NCBI GenBank assembly: GCA_964036315.1
Contig: OZ038492.1
Span: forward strand, 34,189,618-34,253,617
Source of the DNA: Acanthosepion esculentum
Taxonomy: Eukaryota > Mollusca > Cephalopoda > Sepiida > Sepiidae
Length of the DNA: 64,000 bases
Direction: 5' to 3'
The notes beneath the pieces are model-generated. The model saw only the letters and a list, made by a program, of their open reading frames with translations. It did no database searches and was not told where the DNA came from. The number at the start of each line of letters is the position of its first letter. Positions within the stretch are counted from its first letter, which is position 1. Below, one piece after another: positions 30,287-40,448 of the stretch. Position numbers and translations under genes: made by a program.

Positions 30287-30415
30287 GTGGTCCGAAAGTC
30301 TTGTTCCACATACATAATATAATTTTCTATTTCAGATCGCTGGCACGATCTCCTATAGTTTGGAAGAGAAGTAAAGGTGACAAGACTTTCGGACCATCCT
30401 GTATATTAAACGCAA
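30287..30415. mobile_element. Short mariner-type MITE
   Basis: GGTCCGAAAGTCTTGT at the left faces ACAAGACTTTCGGACC at the right, perfect over 16 bp. The right outer end reads (reverse complement) TACAGGATGGTCCG, a mariner-like terminus. Confidence 0.7.
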
Positions 30416-30565
30416 AAGAAAAGAACTTAGTGTGAAATTGAACAGAAAAAATGTGTTTATTTAAAATTAATTGGAAATTGGAAGTTCAAGCAGGTTATAA
30501 AGGCTTGTTGAAAACATTCTTTAGATTTCCTAATAAAAATTAAGCAGGGATAAGATTTGGTTGAT

Positions 30566-30914
30566 TTGTTTTTTACGGCTTATCAACCCATTGAAATTTA
30601 TTTAAAGCCAGAACATATTTTTAGATTCTAAGAATTTGTTTGAGATAAAAACGTTTTACTGATACAAATCTTACTAATTAAGATGGGCGAGAAGAGGTGG
30701 GGCCATACCTTTCCCATTTGTGCGTAAGTGAATATAACGAACCCAACTGGAATTGGAACTTGGCTCTCTGATTAACAATTCCAAGCCATTGCACTATCCA
30801 CACTTAAAGAACCTAGTATTCCCAAGCGGTCACCCATCTAGACACTGACCAAATTCGACGTTGCTTAATTTTAGTGATCGTACGGGGACCGGTGTTTCAA
30901 CGTGATGTAGCCGT
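30566..30914 (-). mobile_element. SINE-5S copy with long tail
   Basis: Minus strand: 5S head (CATCACGTTGAAACACCGGT through GGGAATACTAGGTTCTTTAA), tRNA-like part, middle, then the tail CTTTAAATAAATTTCAATGG and GTTGATAAGCCGTAAA. Confidence 0.85.
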
Positions 30915-31566
30915 TTAGCTCAGATTAAAGAGAAAATGGGACTTATTACGCTAAAAATGTCCTTGTAAATGAAATGCAGTGAAAATTACCTCGTAGTTTT
31001 GAAGGCTTGACCTCTCAGCAGTTGAGTTCAAGCGTGGCAATCACGAAAGAATGTTGAGATGAGGAAGACTGAATTAGCAATTGGTAGGAGCTATGTGACG
31101 AAAGCTTGGTTTGAGTCTATTCGAGGTTGTTAGTTTTGATCATGTTGTCCGGAGTTTTTGATTGACCACTTGACGTTTCGGAATCTTCTTGTTCTCAGCT
31201 GCAAATGTTAATTGTAAATCTTGTCCTGTTGTCTTTGTGACAATCCATCCCGACCGCGTGAACGAATAGTGATTTTCACCCGCCGGCAACCTTGTTTATA
31301 TTTATGTCGCCAGGTTGACTCAGTTACCATTTCAAATTGTCGCAGGTTTTTATTCCTTGCTTTTGATTGGTGGAAAATAAATCAAATAAGATTTCTCCTT
31401 CTCAATCCTTTTTTTTTTCTAGAACATTCGAATTTTACTGCTCTGAGACAGATATAGCGTCACCAAAATTAGGCTCCAAATGCAAGGCATATGGAGAGAA
31501 GGCCCGTCGAACACCTCGTTGATTATTAAAGTCTCCGTCTATAGGTAGCAGCAAGGGGAATAGAAT
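30915..31566. other. No gene recognised
   Basis: Contains a 78-residue ORF at 31221-31457 without recognisable features, and TTGACGTTTCGGAATCTTC near 31160, a Penelope-tail-like motif. Confidence 0.4.
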
Positions 31567-31917
31567 TACCGTAATTCACCATGCATAATACGTATTTCTT
31601 TCTAAAAAATAATAAGCAAAATCAGGGCTGCGTATTATGCACAGCTACAAAAAAATCTTTAAATATTGTAAAATGAAATAAGAATTATCATAAAACTAAA
31701 TTAGAATAACATTATTCTATGATTAAAACTATTTTTTTAAAATAAGAGTAGCAAACGCTGACCGTAATAAAATTAAAGAGGTACAATTTACAGGGTTTGA
31801 TTACCAAACAAGGGATGCGTATTATCCGTGAGTAGAAGAATTTTCTCACACTTTTAGCACAATTTTAGGGGTGCGTATTAAGGATGTGAGCGTATTTTAC
31901 ATGGGGGAATTACGGTA
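31567..31917. mobile_element. MITE with ~28-bp inverted termini
   Basis: Left TACCGTAATTCACCATGCAT and right (reverse complement) TACCGTAATTCCCCCATGTA continue with AATACG. TA at both ends. Internal repeats of TGCGTATTA occur. 351 bp, no transposase. Confidence 0.75.
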
Positions 31918-33600
31918 TATTTTTTCACATAAGTTTTTAGAGTTTAATTGTTTCTTTCCGTTTTCCTTCACTACTTTGTCTTGGAGTTCCTGCAATGTTC
32001 TTTCTGTTTCTACCATCAACACACGTTGTCATTTGTGTATCTTGAGTTGGTTAGATTTTGTTCACAATAGATCATCAAACGCTGTTCTCTTTATTCGTTG
32101 GACTAAACGATTTAATCCTAATTAGACATATACAAATGTTTTAATTGTTTCTGATGGAACGGTGTTAATTGATGTTGATTACGAGAAATAAACTGGATGT
32201 GTGCGGAAAGTGATATCAGCGTGCCGAGTTCAGACTCCAGCCGTTGCTTTCACTTTTACACAAATATGTCGCAGTTAGCTCCTCCTCATTTCCTTAATCC
32301 TTCAACAGGAGTCTCTCTCTCCCACGAGTATAAATACTGGCTGACCTTTGGCTTCTTCCTCTTTTTCCGGCTTACGCACACGTGCGGCCAGCTGTCTCGA
32401 CAAAGGCCTTGGGCCGCTACCTCGCGCGTGAGGCGAGGTAAAAAAATTTTTCTCTTTTTCACTTACACCAATATGTGACCTCTCACACAAACAGTGTTTC
32501 CCATATTCTGGGAACACGCTAAAAACAATATACGCGTTCGTACGGACACTCAACACACACACATAACTTTCCATACAAACACTCAGTAACTTTTCGTGTA
32601 TTAATGTTTGTTATTAATATATATTTGTTTGCATACATGTATATCGGTCTTGTTTGTTTTCTTTTGCCTTCTTTGGACTCCATTAAAGTCCAACATTCCT
32701 ATGTAGCTGGACCGGCCAGAGGGAAAGTTTAACCCAGAGATATCTCCACATCTCTCACACTTCACACCCCGGTCCACTACAAATACACTGGAGACAGTTA
32801 TTAATCGATATCTACTCCAACCTAACTAAATGTTCAATAGCAGAGACTGGGTTAACTAGCTTTGACTTAAAACCACTCTAGGAAGTGAACAACACCGAAT
32901 TCAAAACCAGTTGGGTGTGGAACTAGCAACTCCACCCTGTAAAAAAACAAAAAAAAAACATACTTGTTACAGAAATCACAGCATCAACAGTCAACAAAGT
33001 GGGGCTGCAACCATATCCTCCTCAGGCCGTTTTAAGTATTAAAAAAGAAAGGAAATTATTAAGTAATGTTTATTTTGACGTAAGCAAATGGCGCCAAGAA
33101 AAATATTTAATTTGGTTGTTGGCAGTAAATGCAATTTGATTTAATGACCACAGGTCAAAATCCCTGTTCCATTGCCAAACATTCTGGCGTTGTGTTGCTT
33201 GGCCGCAAAGGGACAGAGATAAAACTATAATTCGGGTAACCTGCCTTTTGGCTGAGATAGTTGAATAGTTGGATGATGGCTAATTTAGTTTTGTTTATTT
33301 TCGGCATATCAGCATTTTCCAGGTTATTTAATTTCGAATTCTGTTTTACACTAAAATGTAGAATTAGATTTGATTTGCACGACACTCATTTACGGTAGAC
33401 ATAGGTTCAGTTTGCACGAGAGTAAAAAAGGTAGACATAAGTTTGGTTTACACACGAGAGTCAAAAAAGTAGTTGTAGCGGCCTTAGACAAAGTAGTAGT
33501 AGCAGCAGGAGAAGTGAGAATGGGGTTTGAGCAATTTTGGTTGCCGTGGGACTCCAGCATTCCATTCAAGAGTGCGTGTGGATAAATATTGCTAAAGAAA
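31918..33600. other. No gene recognised; G+C-richer patch at 32320-32440
   Basis: The patch includes GCTACCTCGCGCGTGAGGCG and could be part of a promoter or an LTR. ACCGGCCAGAGGGAAAGTTT and TCACACCCCGGTCCACTAC near 32710-32780 suggest an LTR-element leader, but no matching LTR was found. ORFs 32197-32478 and 33155-33385 have no recognisable family. Confidence 0.3.
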
Positions 33601-33609
33601 TGAAATGTA

Positions 33610-33752
33610 AGAAAATAAACGAAAAAAAGGAAAAGAGGGAGGAAAAAAAAGAGGAAAAAAAAAGAAGAAAAAAAAAGAGGAAAAAAAAAGAGGAAAAAAA
33701 AGAAGAAAAAAAAAGAGGAAAAAAAAAGAGGAAAAAAAAAGAAGAAAAGTAT
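33610..33752 (+). repeat. Purine-only (GAGGAAAAAAAA)n tract
   Basis: About 140 bases almost purely A and G; the Lys/Glu and Phe-rich ORFs on either strand are artefacts. Confidence 0.9.
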
Positions 33753-34399
33753 CAAAAACTTTGCTTAACGTGTTCAAGGGACATAATATGGATACAATGT
33801 AACCTCCCTTGAAATGTAAGGGAGGCAACTATTTTCAGCTTTCAATGTTATGTAATATAAAGAAAATCTTTGATTGGAAGTAAGTTTTATCTGAGAACCC
33901 CCCCTCAAAACACAGAAAAAACAAAAAACACCCCCCCCCAATAAAGTGCGTCATCGGTCCGGTCAAAAAATCTGCCTTGAAGAATTTCCAACCTCAGTTC
34001 CAATTTCTTGTCTACAGTTACTTCTGTGTCAATGACTGACCAAAGTGCATATGTGCCAATGAAGAAGCCCAATTTACTTGAACGGAAGTAATTCTAGTTC
34101 AAGGCCATGTTTTATGGAGCAGTAGGTGTGACACAAACTTCCTATCACTGTACTGCAATAAAATGTTCTTTTTATCCCCTTTTTCTATTTCAGATTTTAT
34201 TTTGCGGGTAATGTTTTTGCTTGAATTTTTATAATTATAAAAAGGTTTTACTTATTTATAAACACTGTATTCTGTTCTATTGCTTTATGTTAATATAATA
34301 AAGATTTGTTCCTTTAAAATTTTGCATCAGTTTTGAGTCCTGTTTGTTTCCGTATGCGCCTTATTCAATATTCGGGATAAGAGACATCATGTTCTCTCT
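33753..34399. other. No gene recognised
   Basis: Contains C9/C-rich patch near 33935; otherwise featureless. Confidence 0.4.
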
Positions 34400-35180
34400 T
34401 CTTTTATTCTCTACACAAAAAATTCTTTATATCTTAAATTTTATTTTAAGAGTAATGTTTTTCAGTTCTTTTTTATATTTTAAATTTTATTTAAAGGGTA
34501 ATGTTTTAAATTTTAAAGATAATGTTCCTCATATTTTTTACATTTTAAATTTTATTTTATGAATAATATTTTAAATTTCTTTTTTACATTTAAAATGTTA
34601 AGAATAATGTTTTTCATTTTTTAAAATTTCAAATTGTATTTTAAGAGTAAAGTTTTATATTTCTTGCTTTATATTTAAAATTTTATATTAAGAGTAATAT
34701 TTTAAATTTTTTTTACATTCGTGTCTTTCATTTTTATATTCAAATTTTATTTTAAGAGTGTTTTCCATTTTTTATATTCAAATTTTATTTCAAGAGTAAG
34801 GTTTTAAATTAATTTGACATTTTTCATTTATTCAAGAATAATGTTTTTCAACTTTTTTAAATTTTAAATTTTATTTTCAGAGTAATGTTTTAAATTACTT
34901 TTTTCTTTAAATTTTAAGAATAATATTTTACGTTTTTTATTTTTAAATTTTTATTTTAAGACTGATGTTTTAAATTTCATTTTGTAAAATTTACTTTTTA
35001 TTTTAAGAGTAATATCTTCATTTCCTTTTAAAATTTAAAATTTCATTTTAATAGTAATCTTTTAAATTTATTGTTTTAAATTTCAAATTTCATTTTAACA
35101 GTAATTATTTTTATTTCAATTTTTATATTTCAAATTTCATTTTAAGAGTAATATTTTTAATTTCTTTTCTTGCAATTTCA
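34400..35180. repeat. Degenerate ~40-50-bp A+T minisatellite
   Basis: Some 16 units built on TTTTATTTTAAGAGTAATG, then TTTTAAATTTC. Units vary in length and sequence. Confidence 0.85.
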
Positions 35181-35553
35181 GATTTTATGCAATGATGTTT
35201 TCAGTGAGTTCAACTGAAATTCACTGTTTTAGTAAATTTTCTTTGGTATGGCACTGACTATTGGAATACATTTCTCTGTCTCATGAGTCCCAATGATTTC
35301 GTTGAACCTTCCAGAAGTCTTGAAAAGGTAGAATATCTTTTGTGAGAAAATTTTCAGATTAACTAAAACAGGATCAAAATTCATTATATTTTATTTATAT
35401 TGCATTGTTTAGAAAAAAAAAACATCAAAATATTTTTAATACTCACCATTTTAAGCATTCGTATATACCTGATACATTAACAGCAAAGCATGACCAATAT
35501 AGTGATTAGTATATTTTATACATTTTGCATACAAAACATTAAACATGAAATAA

Positions 35554-35556
<3 letters not shown>

Positions 35557-35599
<43 letters not shown>

Positions 35600-35691
35600 A
35601 CTTTATATATATATATATATATATTATTGTTACTTTATATATATATATATATATTGTTACTTTTTATATATATATATATATATATATTGTT

Positions 35692-35736
<45 letters not shown>

Positions 35737-35740
35737 TGTT

Positions 35741-35779
<39 letters not shown>

Positions 35780-35804
35780 ACTTTATATATATATATATAT
35801 TGTT

Positions 35805-35846
<42 letters not shown>

Positions 35847-35932
35847 GGGAAATTCAAGCGTATTATTTTTTATGAATGTAAACGAACGTCAGACAGCCAT
35901 AGTGCTCAATTCATTTTCAACGAAGAGCCTTG

Positions 35933-35991
<59 letters not shown>

Positions 35992-36095
35992 AAGTAACAT
36001 TTGCATTGCGTTATATATGTATATGAATAAAGTAACATTTGCGTTGCGCTATCTATATATATAAAGTAATGTTGCGTTTATATATATAAAGTAAC
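35557..36095. repeat. (TA)n array punctuated by TTGTTACTTT, with an inverted counterpart
   Basis: 35590-35840 repeats (TA)n plus TTGTTACTTT about seven times. From about 35990 the complement AAAGTAACATTTGCGTTGCG recurs three times in the opposite sense. A ~95-bp unique core (35850-35935) and another (AT)n lie between. Confidence 0.9.
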
Positions 36096-36099
36096 AATA

Positions 36100-36440
36100 T
36101 AAATAAATTGTGTACCATTATCCAAGACTATTATATCTGGAATGTCATATCTTGCAAACAGTTTATGTAAAAAATTCAATGTAACTGTGGAAGATGTTTT
36201 TTTTGCACTTACAAATTTAAGGCCACTTAGTAAAGCTATCCACTACCACAAGATAAACTGATCCGTTTACTTGACCTGTAAAATCTATGGATAATATTTC
36301 TTTGGCCAAGGTTGTAATTTTCGTGGTAGGTGATTTTGATGCAGGCTTTTACTAATTTTTCAATGTCTTGATCCGGTATACATAGCTTCTCATAAGAGAT
36401 TTCACATTGAAATTTCCAGATGTCCACTATGAAATTCATT
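36100..36440 (-). pseudogene. Gypsy integrase fragment
   Basis: Minus-strand blocks: DIEKLVKACIK (end of the zinc domain), IDFTGQVNGSVYLVVVDSF (first catalytic Asp, after a frameshift) and DIIVLDNGTQF (second catalytic Asp). The glutamate region is missing because the element ends in a microsatellite. Confidence 0.8.
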
Positions 36441-36739
36441 TAATATCTTCTTTTGCTAGCTATCACTACTCTTTGTACAAACATCAGTACTCCAATACAT
36501 AGAGAGTAAGCGTTCACGTCTGGCTTGCATTCTAAAAATAATCAATCCTTCTTACTTTCTTTCCGTCATTTTTTTATTTTCGAAACAAGCATGTCTTGTT
36601 CTGATTTTACTTTTATTTCTTCCAGAGTAACTGGTAGTTCGTGTACTACATTGCATAATATATTTTTAATTTCTATTTCACTTTTTAATATTACTGATAA
36701 TGCCTCTTTTTCGATCTGGCTCTAGCTTTTTTCTGTCGG

Positions 36740-36990
36740 AAGTAGTGAATACAAAGCATGTGCGACAGCCTTCATATTACCATCATCGTATTAATGTAAA
36801 ATTACTGCCCATATACCATAGCCATTAACATCTGAAGCCAATAAGATTTCTGCTTTTGGATCATAGTGTGCTAATGATAAGTCTGACGTTAGTATTTTCT
36901 TGATTTCTTCAAATACCCTCTGACACTTATCAGTCCAGTTCCACTTTTTTTAAAAAAAGCAAATTGCATATTAAGTATAGAAATTTGATA
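36740..36990 (-). pseudogene. Gypsy RNase H fragment
   Basis: Minus strand preserves SLAHYDPKAEILLASDVNGY and GIWAVILH, then AVAHALYSLLPTEKS, the RNase H opening with the first catalytic Asp (ASD) and a later stop. Confidence 0.75.
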
Positions 36991-38160
36991 ATAATTTGTT
37001 ATCCACAGAAATGCTTGTAACCTATTAACGTTTATTAGATGAGGCATATTCTAAATTGCACTTGCCCTCGACGGATCTGGTTGAACCTTTTTGTCAATGA
37101 TTTGTCTTAGGCGCTTGATCTTACGCAAAAATATTTTGAACCCATACTTACGTATTCTTTCAAAAACTCTTTTCATATACCCGATATGTTGTTTTTTAGA
37201 TACATTTTTAATTAATATATCATCCAGATAAGCAATTGCGAAATCACAATTAGCAAGTATAGTATCCATAGCTTGTTGAAACATAGCTGGAACCACTTTT
37301 ATCCCAAAAGGAGGTTGGTTGAACTTATACAATCCCTTGTGTGTACTTATAGTTATTAACGGTGAACATTCTTCTTCAACAATTTGTTTTGTGATGTCAA
37401 CGAACACTCGTTGCCACATTTGTAATGCCAACAAATACTTTTTGTCGTAGAGACTTTGCAATCGCATATACAATTGTAGTACGCTGTTCAACAATACTGG
37501 TGTCAGACGCCTTCGAATAGCCCACGCACTTATAGTACTTGCTTGATAATGCTCGAATAGTAATCCGTATAGCGATCTGAATAGAGAAATAGTATAGTGG
37601 ATAGAGTAGAGAATAGTGGTCCGTATGGAGATAGAATAGAAATGCAATCCGTATAGTGATAGAGGAGGAATAGCGATCAATTAGACACACGCTACCTGCC
37701 ATATATGCATTTCCTATATGGTCACGTTGTCTACTTAGTTCAATAATGGGATTATTGTGTTTGCTCACTGGCGATCTATGTTCAAACTTAAGTGTCGGCA
37801 GCGACATTTTATTCCTACATAACAATTTGCAAATGTGCCTCAGAAAGATCCAGCTTTGAAAAAAAAAAATTCCCATTTTAATTTGGCAAAAAAAAAAAAA
37901 GAAAAAAAAATCTTCTGGACTTGCTAATGGGTTCTAAATATTTGTTTAACTCAGCACAAACACGAATTTTATTATTTTTATTCTTTATATACACTGCTGG
38001 TGCTGCCCAGTTGGAATGGTTAATATTTTCAATTACACCTATTTTTTTCAAGTCTGTCTAATTCTTTGTTGACTTGATCCAATGTTACAAATAGCATATT
38101 ACTTTTCGGTTTAAACAATGGCGTCAGCCATTTTTTCACTTGAAATTTCGCTTTGACTTT
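36990..38160 (-). pseudogene. Gypsy reverse transcriptase, split
   Basis: The N-terminal block (about 37920-38110) reads ELDRLEK, then IGVIENINHSNWAAPAVYIK, NKIRVCAE. The catalytic part (37051-37480) reads ISTHKGLYKFNQPPFGIKV, FQQAMDTILAN and AYLDDILI, with YLDD at about 37219-37230. About 420 bp between them is foreign and resembles the direct repeat near 52.1 and 52.8 kb. Confidence 0.85.
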
Positions 38161-38439
38161 GGAACACCGACCCAACTCATCCGACAGAACATTCAGAGAA
38201 CATTTTTTCAGTTCTTCCTTTACATTTTCACATTGTTTTTCTTTTAAACTGGTCGCTTATCCACTTATATTTTTGCAAAAAATATTTATAGGTAAATCCC
38301 ACAGCTCAAATAATTACATCCAGTCAGTAGCGAATAAGTTTGTAGCATTTTGTAACACATAAACCTTAGCTTTTACACACTTGTTAGAGAATGAGACGTT
38401 ACAAGTCATTTCCCCAATAAAAATAATTTCTCACCCGAT

Positions 38440-38600
38440 ACGCTCCGAGCGATTTTCGAAGTTCTTTTTAATATATGTTTTCTATTTGCTTTCCATGTGA
38501 ATTCGTTGTGATATCACTACCTGCATCTAGTTGCATTTTTACACCCACATTATTAATTTCAACGTACACAAATTTTCTTTGGTTTTCTGAAATTATTTTT
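38440..38600 (-). pseudogene. Gypsy aspartic protease fragment
   Basis: Minus strand reads VKMQLDAGSDITT at 38509-38545, the DSG-type active-site motif with Ser replaced by Ala, preceded by FVYVEINNVG. Confidence 0.75.
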
Positions 38601-38639
38601 CTGTCACAACGCAGTGTACGAATTTTTTTCTGTGAGAAG

Positions 38640-39680
38640 TTTTCCTTGCTTTAGTTTTACAGTGTGACTTTTTATGTCCTACTTTTCCACACTTGTAGCA
38701 CTTTGAATTATTAAAGGGAAAGTCATCTCCGTGATGTACCCCTCGACATCTGAAACATGGATTAATTTTTCTTTTAATACACTTTTTCTTAGCTTGTATA
38801 TATGCACGTTCTTTTTCTTCATTTTCTTTGGTATTGCGTCTCAGATTTAGGATTTTCTGATATTCTTCCGATATGTCTTTTGGTGTTAGTTTTTGATTCT
38901 GTTGAAGTTTAGTTAGAAACCTCGCACGTATTTCTGCGTCTTTTTCGCCGTTAACACTTGGATGAAAATTAACCCTTTAAACATATCCGGAATCAGTTCA
39001 TTTAATTTGAAGCTTTCACACTCCTTGTTAACGATTCCAGCATATGTGACAAAATCTTCGTTTTCTTTGTTCGTCAGACTCATACACTTCCAACAAGAAT
39101 TGAATAACGAGCTTTTCTCGCTAAAACTTTTAGTCAGATTATTTATTGTTTCTTCAAAGCAAATTTTTCATGGTTTTCTTGGTAGTACAAAATTACAGTA
39201 TTTTACATGTTCTAACGGTGGTAACTTTCTCAAGAAATTGTTTTTTTGTCTTCCCAGTCGCTGGAGGCACGGTGGAGTAATGGATAGCGGTTTGGATTGA
39301 GGAATCGGAGAGCTGAGTTCGAATTCCATTACATTCACTTACGTGCTAATACACTTCTGAAAGTATGAATCCCCTTCTTCTCCCCACCCCAGCAGGACAG
39401 ACCGGGTTCTATAGCCTTGGATAGTAACTCATCTACTGCAGAAAGAAATGGCAACCTACTGCGGGAAAAAATCTGCCTCGTCACTCATGTATCACCTAAG
39501 CGTGTATCACGCATGGCACATAACTGACTGACAGTCGCTGCATTCTTCTTTGAAGATTTTGCCCGTATCTTCTAAAATAAACAGAAAAAGTAATTCCATT
39601 ATCTGAATTGTATGTGAATTCAGATATGGCATTTGCCACTGCTTCAGGAGTGAAAAAAAGGAGAAAATGCACCAACATGG
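38640..39680 (-). pseudogene. Gypsy gag, interrupted
   Basis: The N-terminal part is at 39541-39680 (FTPEAVANAISEFTYNSDNG). The middle is at 38950-39254 (NKENEDFVTYAGIVNKEC). Two zinc-binding boxes lie at 38658-38760, including CYKCGKVGHKKSHC, a perfect CX2CX4HX4C knuckle. Stops and shifts are present. A SINE-T lies between the first two parts. Confidence 0.85.
39264..39531 (+). mobile_element. SINE-T, complete, 9-bp target duplication
   Basis: 268 bp bounded by CAGTCGCTG at 39255-39263 and 39532-39540. tRNA-like A box GGTGGAGTAATGGATAGCGG and B box GAGTTCGAATTCC, a middle shared with SINE-5S (CATTCACTTACGTGCTAAT), then its own 3' part ending ATAACTGACTGA. It lies inside Gypsy gag, so it is younger than that element. 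Confidence 0.93.
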
Positions 39681-39767
39681 TCCTAATTTCTCGTCGTCAC
39701 TGTTATGTGTGACGTAGAAAAAAAGTACTTTTTCCTACTCGCATGAGTTTCGATCCCTTGTCGCCAC

Positions 39768-40399
39768 TGTTATGACGCACCCCTAGCGGTTATAATATTA
39801 TGTCTTGTTCGGTCCAGAAATTTCTGTTAGAAATTCTCCTTACTGACTCCCACAGATTGGTATTACCAACCTCCCCACAAGGCAGGATGTGGTACAAGGC
39901 CGATTTTTATGTGGGGCCATACCGAGTCTGTAGGGCCAGGAAAAAAATTCCCGTAAACCCCGCATACACGGGGTCAGGTTTGTCTACCTCTCCACATGAG
40001 ACTGCCTGCAGCAAGTCAGTCGCGAGCCTGGCATCGAACGACCCGAATTCAACAGACTGGTATTTACCGGTCGCCCCACTGCAGACTAGATGCGACACAA
40101 GGTCAAGTTTACCGTGGGCAACCCGAGGGTTTCCACCTGGGCCAAATGGTCAAAATATACCCAGCCCCCGCCAAAGCGGGATCGGGTGCAGAACTGGCCT
40201 GTTTTTCTCAGTCGAGTCTCTATCCGAAGACAGAGCACGACTTAATCATCCTCCGCCCGAAGACCGAGGTCTTGTCTTGTCTTGTCACGAGCCTGAGACA
40301 GACTGCGACGGACTTCCCTTGACTCATTTGGAGTTCTTTATTTAAGGTGTCTTGCAGTGTTCATTTGTGTTACCGGGGGTGGGTTATTTACTCCACAAC

Positions 40400-40400
<1 letters not shown>
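39768..40400 (-). repeat. 5' LTR of the Gypsy element
   Basis: 633 bp; minus strand begins TGTTGTGGAG and ends CGTCATAACA, imperfect inverted TG...CA termini, with AATAAAGAAC near its start. It is directly followed by GTGGCGACAAGGGATC, a typical primer-binding position. It is clearly more G+C-rich than the surroundings. ORFs in it (39800-40345, 39996-40322) are not genes. Confidence 0.85.

Positions 40401-40445
<45 letters not shown>
40401..40445. repeat. (AT)n between Gypsy LTR and LINE-C 3' end
   Basis: About 20 AT units sitting exactly between the LTR start (40400) and the LINE-C 3' terminus. Confidence 0.9.

Positions 40446-40448
<3 letters not shown>

Larger units (their letters stand above)
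36098..40400 (-). mobile_element. Ty3/Gypsy LTR retrotransposon, 5' LTR to integrase, 3' end lost
   Basis: On the minus strand the order is 5' LTR (40400-39768), primer-binding site, gag, protease, RT, RNase H and integrase, the Ty3/Gypsy order. The integrase reading stops at a microsatellite near 36100, and no 3' LTR lies in the window. Frames are broken in many places. Gag is split by a SINE-T with 9-bp target duplication. RT is split by a ~420-bp segment (about 37480-37900). The polyprotein type resembles the mollusc/nematode K02A2.6-like lineage. It cannot be autonomous. Confidence 0.9.

Noticed and set aside
33390..33828. Phe-rich and Lys/Glu-rich ORFs on both strands
   Set aside because: Purine-only simple repeat; no real coding signal.
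33920..33945. C-rich run as a G-quadruplex element
   Set aside because: Single C-runs only; no four-run arrangement within a short distance.
35490..35933. 147-residue Tyr/Ile-rich ORF and its neighbours
   Set aside because: Translation of (AT)n; the same applies to the microsatellite ORFs at 7902-8315, 49200-49589, 54557-54854 and 62273-62830.
39800..40345. 181- and 108-residue ORFs
   Set aside because: They lie in the Gypsy LTR, where higher G+C content leaves chance open frames.
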